Position numbers and translations under genes: made by a program | Shown here: positions 5,601-10,584 of the stretch, one piece after another | How the letters are laid out: each line of letters opens with the position of its first letter | Numbering within the stretch: the stretch's first letter is position 1 | Notes under the pieces: generated by a model | The model's database searches: none | What the model was told of the DNA's origin: nothing | Seen by the model: only the letters and a program-made list of their open reading frames with translations | DNA from: CAZWUZ01 sp964637655 [NCBI: uncultured bacterium] | GTDB taxonomy: Bacteria; DAOPZR01 | NCBI GenBank assembly: GCA_964637655.1 | Contig: CAZWUZ010000121.1 | Location: 1-10,584 of the forward strand | Direction of reading: 5' to 3' | DNA: 10,584 nt

Positions 5601-6709
5601 GTGCGGTTATCCCGGAAAAAGAAACGCCCGAGCAGCGAGCGGCGGAAATCGACCGCATCGTGCGGGCAGAGTTCCTGACAGCAGAAACAGGAAAAACAGC
5701 GGTGGCGGTCGAACTGCAGGCGCCCGTTATGCAGAGTCAGCGCTTCCGCCGGGCAGGCCTTGACGCAGATGCCGCAGGCGCGGCAGCGGGCGGTGAACTC
5801 CGGGCGGATAGTGGCCAGGCGCGACGCCAGCGACAGGAGCGGTGCCGGCAGCGCATTGAGCCGGAAGGTGCGCGGCATGACGAAGGGCGGGGCGAGCGCC
5901 ACTATCGCGTCACCACCACAGGCAACGTGCGCGCCATGCTCCGGCAGCCCGTCGAGGTAGTCGAGCTGCGCGACCGGGAACCCTGCCATCCGGGCGGCAA
6001 CGGCATCGACCGCACACGGCGAGGTGCCGGCAAGCAGTACACCCAGGTGACGCGGCTGACCATTGAGCGGCCCGTTGCCTTCCATGCCGACCACCGCGTC
6101 CATGACCGTCAGCGTCGGGCGAACGAGTTCCGGCAAGGCCCGGATGGCACGCATCATCATCGTGCTGTTCGGCGCGCGCCGGTGCACTTCCGCCTTGAAG
6201 GCCCCCGGAATGAGCCCGAACAGGTTCTTGACCGCCCCGGTCATCAGCGTCAGCGAGTGGGTCTTGAGTTTGGGGAGATTGATGATATGGTCGAACTGCG
6301 CTACTGCGTTGCTGATGAGGATATCGCGCACCTGCGCATGCGGCTGCAGCGTTCCGCCCAGCGTTTCGAGCGCCACCAGCGTCGCCCCGCTGTTGCGGGC
6401 AGCGGCGGTCATGCCGGTGATCTCCCACAACTGTTCAAGTTTGACGATGCCCGCCCCGGGCGAATCCCCGATACTGACCCGCAGGCCGCGCGCGGCACAG
6501 AGTTTCGCCACCGTTTCCACCAGCAGCGGATGCGTGGTAACCGCGCGGTCGGGATGCTGCGGGGCGAGCAGATTGGGCTTGAGCAGCACCGTCTGCCCGG
6601 GGCGAAACGGTTCCCCGTCGGGAAAAACCTGCGCCAGCAGTCGCTCCACCGCTGCGGCCATGGCGGCCGGTTGGTATGCGGCACAGCGCGCGGCAAACAC
6701 CTCAGCCAC
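5597..6709 (-). CDS. DUF362 protein with C-terminal 2x[4Fe-4S] ferredoxin domain
   Basis: This 370-residue cytoplasmic iron-sulfur protein has a DUF362 domain (about 38-250) with KPNLL (44-48), GDSPG (81-85), LPKLKTH (145-151), GAVKNLFG (158-165) and DAVVGMEGNGP (204-214). A bacterial ferredoxin module follows: cluster 1 ligands C309, C312, C315, C319 and cluster 2 ligands C338, C341, C344, C348, plus an extra C343. The role of DUF362 is not established; such proteins are common in anaerobes and are presumed redox proteins. The GTG start is chosen because MAEVFAARC is the normal first strand and GGTGA lies just upstream. It overlaps the rsmD stop by eight bases, and its own stop overlaps thiL. 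An ATG at codon 17 would remove the first strand. The family is certain; the function is unknown. Confidence 0.9.
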   Translation of the reverse strand: MAEVFAARCAAYQPAAMAAAVERLLAQVFPDGEPFRPGQTVLLKPNLLAPQHPDRAVTTHPLLVETVAKLCAARGLRVSIGDSPGAGIVKLEQLWEITGMTAAARNSGATLVALETLGGTLQPHAQVRDILISNAVAQFDHIINLPKLKTHSLTLMTGAVKNLFGLIPGAFKAEVHRRAPNSTMMMRAIRALPELVRPTLTVMDAVVGMEGNGPLNGQPRHLGVLLAGTSPCAVDAVAARMAGFPVAQLDYLDGLPEHGAHVACGGDAIVALAPPFVMPRTFRLNALPAPLLSLASRLATIRPEFTARCRACGICVKACPAEALTLHNGRLQFDRHRCFSCFCCQELCPHDAVDFRRSLLGRFFFRDNRT

Positions 6710-7268
6710 TGGCGGTCACCGGGGCGGATTCGTTTGCGACGCGCTGCAGGAAGCGGACGGTGGCATCGCCATAGTCGCGGGTATCCTGCACCTGCCAGAG
6801 CGGCCCCGCGGTAAACGGCTCGCGCGAACTGACTTCAGTGATGAGCAGGCCGCCGGGCATGAGGGCGCGAGCGGCCGCAGCGAGGACCGCCGGCCAGCCG
6901 GGATAGAAAAAGGGCGGGTCGGCAAAGACAATCTCTGCCGGCGCGGGGAGCTTGAGCAGCATGCGCTCGGCCGGCCCGGCCAGGATGCGGGTGCGGTCGC
7001 GCAGGCCCCACTGCGCGACGATTTCCTGCAGGTCACGCATGGCGCGGCGGTCGCTGTCGATGAAACAGGCATGCGCCGCCCCGCGTGACAGGGCTTCGAG
7101 CCCGAAACCACCCTGCCCGCAGAACACATCGGCAACGGGTACGCCGTGCACGGTGTCACCGAGAATGTTGAAAATGGCCTCGCGGATGCGGTCACAGGTC
7201 GGGCGGAAGTTGGTGCTCGACGTCACCTTCCATTGCCGTCCGCGCAGGTCACCGCTGATAATCCGCAT
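6702..7268 (-). CDS. rsmD: 16S rRNA (guanine966-N2)-methyltransferase RsmD
   Basis: RsmD methylates G966 of 16S rRNA with S-adenosylmethionine during 30S assembly. The 188-residue length fits. It begins MRIISGDLRGR; RPTCDRIREAIFNIL is at 22-36, the SAM-binding motif VADVFCGQGGFGLEALSRGA is at 45-64 (usual form DLFAGSGALGLEAL) and the catalytic DPPF is at 117-120. C50-G51-Q52 instead of A-G-S is a small deviation. The ATG at 7268 has GGGTG five bases upstream and matches the family start; an ATG four codons earlier has no ribosome site. A longer opening to 7460 translates the tRNA-His gene and is not real. It is the first gene of rsmD-DUF362-thiL and starts only 13 bases after the T-run of the tRNA terminator. 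Confidence 0.93.
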   Translation of the reverse strand: MRIISGDLRGRQWKVTSSTNFRPTCDRIREAIFNILGDTVHGVPVADVFCGQGGFGLEALSRGAAHACFIDSDRRAMRDLQEIVAQWGLRDRTRILAGPAERMLLKLPAPAEIVFADPPFFYPGWPAVLAAAARALMPGGLLITEVSSREPFTAGPLWQVQDTRDYGDATVRFLQRVANESAPVTASG

Positions 7269-7281
7269 GCTGGCACCCATG

Positions 7282-7309
7282 AAAAAAGGGGAGACGGAAC
7301 GCTCTCCCC
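7282..7309 (-). terminator. Rho-independent terminator after tRNA-His
   Basis: GGGGAGA (7309-7303 on the minus strand) pairs with TCTCCCC (7294-7288) around an eight-base loop, followed by six T residues (7287-7282). It begins 11 bases after the tRNA 3' end and ends just before the rsmD start region. Any transcription of rsmD from the tRNA promoter must read through it. Confidence 0.85.
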
Positions 7310-7320
7310 GGATTGGCGGA

Positions 7321-7398
7321 TGGGGCGAGTAACGGGACTTGAACCCGCGACCCCCTGCTCCACAGGCAGGTGCTCTAACCAACTGAGCTATACTCGCC
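7321..7398 (-). tRNA. tRNA-His (anticodon GUG)
   Basis: A full cloverleaf can be drawn. The acceptor GCGAGTA pairs with TACTCGC; the D arm is GCTC/GAGC; the anticodon stem CCTGC/GCAGG holds the loop CTGTGGA with GTG at 34-36; the T arm is GCGGG-TTCAAGT-CCCGT. The histidine-specific extra 5' G(-1) (position 7398) faces C73, and CCA is encoded (ending at 7321). The 78-base span includes G(-1) and CCA. Transcription is from the promoter just upstream, with a terminator downstream. Confidence 0.97.
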
Positions 7399-7410
7399 GT
7401 CACGCTGCGG

Positions 7411-7439
7411 ATGGTAGCATACCGGTCGGGGGTTGGCAA
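7411..7439 (-). promoter_or_regulatory. Probable promoter of tRNA-His
   Basis: On the minus strand TTGCCA (7439-7434) and TACCAT (7416-7411) are 17 bases apart and end 12 bases before the tRNA 5' end, giving a leader of a few bases. The -10 is weak. An overlapping TATGCT (7421-7416) looks better but would have a spacer of only 12 bases. The -35 is the reverse complement of the -35 of the divergent promoter. Confidence 0.5.
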
Positions 7440-7461
7440 GCAGCGGCAGGGATGGTACACT
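7433..7461 (+). promoter_or_regulatory. Sigma70-type promoter of the nonulosonate synthase operon
   Basis: TTGGCA (7433-7438) and TACACT (7456-7461) are separated by 17 bases, 40 bases upstream of the ATG. The predicted start site is near 7468. Its -35 box overlaps that of the oppositely directed tRNA-His promoter (shared TTGGCAA core). Confidence 0.7.
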
Positions 7462-7501
7462 CGATTGTCCCGCCACTGCGGGGGAGGAGCCAGCAGCAGC
7501 C

Positions 7502-9757
7502 ATGATCATCGACCGGCATATCGACGGGCTTGTCATCCACGCGGACGAGCCGGTCAGCGCGGCACTCCGCCGCATCGACGCCAACCGCAACCGCCTCGTC
7601 TTCGTCGTCGACGGCAACCGCCGCCTCGAGGGGATTCTGACCGACGGCGATTTCCGGCGCTGGCTGCTGGCGCAGGCGCAGCCCGACCTGCAGCGCCCGG
7701 TGCGCGAGGCAATGCGCCCCGACTGCCGCCGTGCGCGCCTCAACGACCCGCCCGCGCGCATCACGGCGCTGTTCAGCGAGCAGGTGAGTTTCCTGCCGCT
7801 GCTCGACGCGCAGGACCATCTGGTCGCCGTGGCCCGCCCGCGGCGGCGCCACGACGCCTTCACCATCGGTCCCTTCACCCTTGACGCGCAGAGCCCGGTC
7901 TTCGTCATCGCCGAGGTCGGCATCAACCACAACGGCGACCCGGCCCTGGCGCGGCGCCTGGTCGATGCCGCCGCCGACGCGGGTGCCGACTGCGTCAAGT
8001 TCCAGATGCGCAACCTCGCCGACCTCTACCGCAACGCGGGCGATGCCACCGATGCGCGTGAGGACCTCGGCACGCAGTACACACTCGACCTGCTCTCCCG
8101 GTTCGAACTCGACCCGGATGAAATGCTGCGCCTCTTCACCTACTGTCACGAGCGCGAAATCTTCCCCTTCGTCACGCCCTGGGACCTGGCGACGCTGCAG
8201 TACCTCGAACAGCACGGCCTGCAGGCCTACAAGGTGGCCTCGGCCGACCTGACCAACCACGACCTGCTGACCGCGCTGGCGCGCACGGGCAAGCCGCTCA
8301 TCTGCTCGACCGGGATGGCGAGCGAAGCGGAGATCATCGAGTCGGTCAACCTGTTGCGGCGCGAGGGGGCGCAATACGCGCTGCTGCACTGCAACTCGAC
8401 CTACCCCGCCCCGTTCAAGGACCTCAACCTGCGCTACCTGACGCGGCTGCGCGAGATCGGGGAGTGCCCGGTCGGCTACTCGGGCCACGAGCGCGGCTGG
8501 CACATCGCCGTGGCGGCCGTGGCACGCGGCGCGAAAATCATCGAGAAGCACATCACCGTCGACCGCACGCTCGAGGGGAACGACCACCAGGTGTCGCTGC
8601 TCCCCGACGAGTTCGCCGAGATGGTGCGCCGCATCCGCGAGACGGAACAGGCGCTGGGGAGCGGGGAAGCGCGGGCGCTCACCCAGGGCGAGATGATGAA
8701 CCGCACGACGCTGGCCAAGAGTGTCGTCGTCACGCGCGCGGTGCGCGCGGGCGAGGTCATCACGGCTGACCTGCTCGGGGTCAAGAGCCCCGGGCGCGGG
8801 CTGCAGCCCAACCGCAAGGCCGACCTCGTCGGGCGCCCCGCGCGGCGCGACATGCAGGCGGGCGACTTCTTCTTTCCCAGCGACCTCGACGACCAGGCGG
8901 TGCAGGCGCGCCCGTACCGTTTCCGCCGCCCGTGGGGCGTGGCGGTGCGCTACCACGACTACCGCGCCATCCTCGCCAAATCGAACCCCGACTTCATCGA
9001 GTTCCACCTTTCCTACAAGGACATGGAACTCGACCACACGCAGTTTTTCGACCGGCCGTACCCCGCGCTCGGCTTCACCGTGCACAGCCCCGACCTTTTC
9101 CCGGGGGACCACCTGCTCAACCTCGCCGACGCGGACGATGCGCACCGCGCCCGCTCGGTGGCCGAACTGCAGCGCGTGGTCGACCTGACGCGCGACCTCA
9201 AGCGCTGGTTCCCGTCGGTGGAGCGCCCGCTGATCATCGCCTCGCTCGGGGGCTACACCCGCGACCGCATCCTCGACGGGCCCGAGCGCATGGCCGCCTA
9301 CGCGCGGCTCGAGGCGTCGCTGCGGCAGATCGACGCGACGGGGGTGGAGATCATCGCGCAGACCCTGCCCCCCTTCCCCTGGTACTTCGGCGGCCAGCTC
9401 TATTTGTCGCTCTTCATGCAGGCGGAGGACACCCGCGATTTCTGCCGGCGCACGGGCCTGCGTCTCTGTTTCGACATCTCGCACAGCAAACTCGCCTGCA
9501 CGCATTTCAAATGGTCGTTCAAGGAGTTCACCGACATCGTCGCCCCGTACACCGCGCACCTGCATATCGCTGACGCGCGCGGCGTCGACGGCGAGGGGCT
9601 GCAGGTGGGCGAGGGCGACCTCGATTTCGTCCTGCTCGCCGAGCAGCTCGAACGGCACTGCCCGCGCGCCTCGTTCATCCCGGAGATCTGGCAGGGTCAC
9701 AAGAACGACGGCGAGGGGTTCTGGCAGGCGCTGGAACGCCTCGAGGCATGGTTCTGA
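7502..9757 (+). CDS. CBS-NeuB-SAF-TIM-barrel fusion: nonulosonic (sialic-type) acid synthase
   Basis: This 751-residue fusion should condense a hexosamine with phosphoenolpyruvate to a nine-carbon nonulosonate in the cytoplasm. Domains: CBS pair (about 8-56 and 65-110, with FVVDGNRRLEGILTDGDF); NeuB barrel (about 121-385: FVIAEVGINHNGD, CVKFQ, YKVASADLTN, ICSTGMAS, LLHCNSTYPAP, GYSGHERG and EKHITVDR with metal-ligand histidines H329 and H350); SAF/antifreeze-like domain (401-464); and a second TIM barrel of the xylose-isomerase/AP-endonuclease-2 type (471-751) with candidate metal residues D658/H661 (CFDISHS), H686/H688 (HLHIADA) and E728 (PEIWQGH). Most NeuB proteins are about 340-360 residues, so both ends are additions. 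The SAF loop has KSPGRG where the usual form is KRPG. The ATG follows GGAGGAG by 12 bases; the upstream TTG lies in the promoter. Whether the sugar is neuraminic, legionaminic or pseudaminic is unresolved. Confidence 0.9.
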   Translation: MIIDRHIDGLVIHADEPVSAALRRIDANRNRLVFVVDGNRRLEGILTDGDFRRWLLAQAQPDLQRPVREAMRPDCRRARLNDPPARITALFSEQVSFLPLLDAQDHLVAVARPRRRHDAFTIGPFTLDAQSPVFVIAEVGINHNGDPALARRLVDAAADAGADCVKFQMRNLADLYRNAGDATDAREDLGTQYTLDLLSRFELDPDEMLRLFTYCHEREIFPFVTPWDLATLQYLEQHGLQAYKVASADLTNHDLLTALARTGKPLICSTGMASEAEIIESVNLLRREGAQYALLHCNSTYPAPFKDLNLRYLTRLREIGECPVGYSGHERGWHIAVAAVARGAKIIEKHITVDRTLEGNDHQVSLLPDEFAEMVRRIRETEQALGSGEARALTQGEMMNRTTLAKSVVVTRAVRAGEVITADLLGVKSPGRGLQPNRKADLVGRPARRDMQAGDFFFPSDLDDQAVQARPYRFRRPWGVAVRYHDYRAILAKSNPDFIEFHLSYKDMELDHTQFFDRPYPALGFTVHSPDLFPGDHLLNLADADDAHRARSVAELQRVVDLTRDLKRWFPSVERPLIIASLGGYTRDRILDGPERMAAYARLEASLRQIDATGVEIIAQTLPPFPWYFGGQLYLSLFMQAEDTRDFCRRTGLRLCFDISHSKLACTHFKWSFKEFTDIVAPYTAHLHIADARGVDGEGLQVGEGDLDFVLLAEQLERHCPRASFIPEIWQGHKNDGEGFWQALERLEAWF

Positions 9758-9758
9758 G

Positions 9759-10412
9759 ATGAAGCTTTCGGCGTTGATCCCGCTGCGCGGGGGGAGCAAG
9801 AGCATCCCGCGCAAGAACATCCGCGACCTGGCAGGCAGACCGCTCTGCGCCTGGGTGCTGCAGGCCGCGCGGGATTCCGGGCTGTTTGGCGAGATCGCGG
9901 TCTCCACCGACGACGCGGAAATCGCCGCGGTGGTGCGCGCGCACGATCCCGCCTGCCGCATCATCGACCGCCCGGCCGCGCTGGCCACCGACACCGCCAC
10001 CACCGACGCGGTCATGCGGCACGCGCTCGACCACCTCGCCGGCGACGTGCTCTGCACCCTGCAGGCAACCTCGCCGCTGACGGAGGCGCAGCACCTGCGC
10101 GACGCCTGGGCGCAATTCCAGCGCGAGGGGCGCGACAGCATGGTGACCGGGGTGCTGACGGGAAAATTCATCTGGACGCTTGACGGCACACCGCTCAACT
10201 ACGACCCGCGGCAGCGTCCGATGCGCCAGCAGTTTGCCGGCAGCGTCATGGAGAACGGCGCCTTCTACTTCACGAAGCGCGAGTTGCTGCTACGCGAACA
10301 GTGCCGGCTGGGGGGCAGCATCGGGGTCTTTGTCATGCCGCCGGAGTGCGACACGGAACTCGACGAACCCGCCGACTGGGAAACCGTGGCGCGCCTGCTG
10401 GCCACCCGCTGA
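9759..10412 (+). CDS. CMP-nonulosonate cytidylyltransferase (NeuA/PseF/LegF family)
   Basis: This 217-residue enzyme should activate the free nonulosonate with CTP to the CMP-sugar used by glycosyltransferases. The nucleotide-binding N-terminus LRGGSKSIPRKNIR (9-22) matches the ARGGSKGIPRKN motif, with STDD at 49-52, LQATSPLT at 101-108, ENGAFYF at 165-171 and the C-terminal acidic DTELDEPADW at 198-207. Length and single-domain layout fit the short NeuA type, without an esterase tail. The ATG lies one base beyond the stop of the synthase gene, with a distant GAGG; the two are certainly cotranscribed and form a consecutive two-step pathway. The members of this family cannot be told apart by eye, so the exact sugar is open. 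KDO cytidylyltransferase is less likely given the neighbour. Confidence 0.92.
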   Translation: MKLSALIPLRGGSKSIPRKNIRDLAGRPLCAWVLQAARDSGLFGEIAVSTDDAEIAAVVRAHDPACRIIDRPAALATDTATTDAVMRHALDHLAGDVLCTLQATSPLTEAQHLRDAWAQFQREGRDSMVTGVLTGKFIWTLDGTPLNYDPRQRPMRQQFAGSVMENGAFYFTKRELLLREQCRLGGSIGVFVMPPECDTELDEPADWETVARLLATR

Positions 10413-10415
10413 GAC

Positions 10416-10584
10416 TTACGTTCCCGCGATAAAAAAGAGTGTATCGGTAAGCTGCTGCACTTCGAGCGTGGCGCGGTACTGCCGGTCGGTGGTCTCCCCG
10501 AAGAGCGCGCGATACTCCGCGTTGCCCCCGGGTTTCCCCGCCTGCAGCCAGTGCAGGTGATTGTCCAGTCCGAAACGCTGCCAG
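10416..10584 (-). CDS. C-terminal end of an unrecognised protein (cut by the window edge)
   Basis: An open minus-strand frame enters from the right edge (first full codon at 10583) and ends with TAA at 10418-10416, giving 55 residues that begin WQRFGLDNHLHWLQ and end DTLFFIAGT. Third positions are mostly G or C, as in neighbouring genes, which supports coding. The segment has no membrane stretch and no motif I recognise. It converges on the cytidylyltransferase gene with only three bases between the stop codons and no visible terminator. A role in the same glycan locus is possible but unproven. Confidence 0.65.
   Translation of the reverse strand, partial: WQRFGLDNHLHWLQAGKPGGNAEYRALFGETTDRQYRATLEVQQLTDTLFFIAGT

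Noticed and set aside
5660-6814. Long plus-strand frame opposite the DUF362 gene
   Set aside because: It is the Arg/His-rich shadow of a gene with intact ferredoxin and DUF362 motifs, and has no ribosome site or family signal.
7269-7460. N-terminal extension of rsmD
   Set aside because: The extra residues are a translation of the tRNA-His gene and its terminator; family similarity begins at the ATG at 7268.
7433-7501. TTG-started extension of the synthase
   Set aside because: The TTG is the -35 box of the promoter and the extension has no CBS similarity; the ATG at 7502 has a GGAGGAG upstream.
7400-10198. A very long open frame (932 codons) on the minus strand opposite the synthase and cytidylyltransferase genes
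   Set aside because: The plus strand has clear domain motifs throughout. The minus-strand translation is a Val/Arg/Glu/Ala-rich mirror typical of antisense frames in GC-rich genes, with no recognisable domain, and it would run through the promoter region.

Overview
This window is GC-rich, roughly two thirds G+C in the genes I sampled. It reads as core chromosome of a Gram-negative bacterium: it has sigma70-type promoters, a lipoprotein with a lipobox, tightly overlapping genes and GTG starts inside overlaps. The ferredoxin-tailed DUF362 protein hints at an anaerobic or microaerobic lifestyle. I cannot place the phylum from sequence alone; a deltaproteobacterial or similar lineage is a guess.

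Left part (95-3952, all minus strand). The operon, in transcription order, is REP-associated transposase, tsaE, tsaB, rimI, then a polytopic GT-C-like membrane protein. Every junction overlaps by 1-4 bases. TsaE and TsaB belong to the tRNA t6A37 pathway and RimI acetylates ribosomal protein S18, so this is a translation-maintenance cluster. An intact RAYT-type HUH transposase (3034-3903), flanked by 33-bp near-perfect inverted repeats (2980-3012 and 3920-3952), sits directly in front of tsaE. The tsaE start codon and about its first 19 codons lie inside the element, so the insertion has rewritten the N-terminus and the translational coupling of a normally essential gene.

Middle part (3956-7398, all minus strand). 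tRNA-His(GUG) is followed by a terminator, then rsmD, a DUF362/2x[4Fe-4S] protein and thiL as an overlapping operon. A small lipoprotein follows, with its own promoter that overlaps the thiL stop codon. It carries three exactly 40-residue repeats and ends at a strong Rho-independent terminator, three bases from the end of the transposase element.

Right part (7433-10584). A divergent promoter, whose -35 box overlaps that of the tRNA promoter, drives a plus-strand pair. The first gene encodes a 751-residue fusion: CBS pair, NeuB-type nonulosonate synthase barrel, SAF domain and a second TIM barrel of the sugar isomerase/epimerase type. The second encodes a CMP-nonulosonate cytidylyltransferase. 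Together they should make and activate a sialic-acid-like sugar (neuraminic, legionaminic, pseudaminic or a variant) for surface glycans or flagellar modification. The rest of the pathway is not in the window. The C-terminal 55 codons of an unrecognised convergent gene close the right edge.

I see no CRISPR array, rRNA, phage genes or toxin-antitoxin pair. The most distinctive signals are the transposase/tsaE junction, the multi-domain NeuB fusion and the repeat lipoprotein. I found no clearly new multi-gene system.
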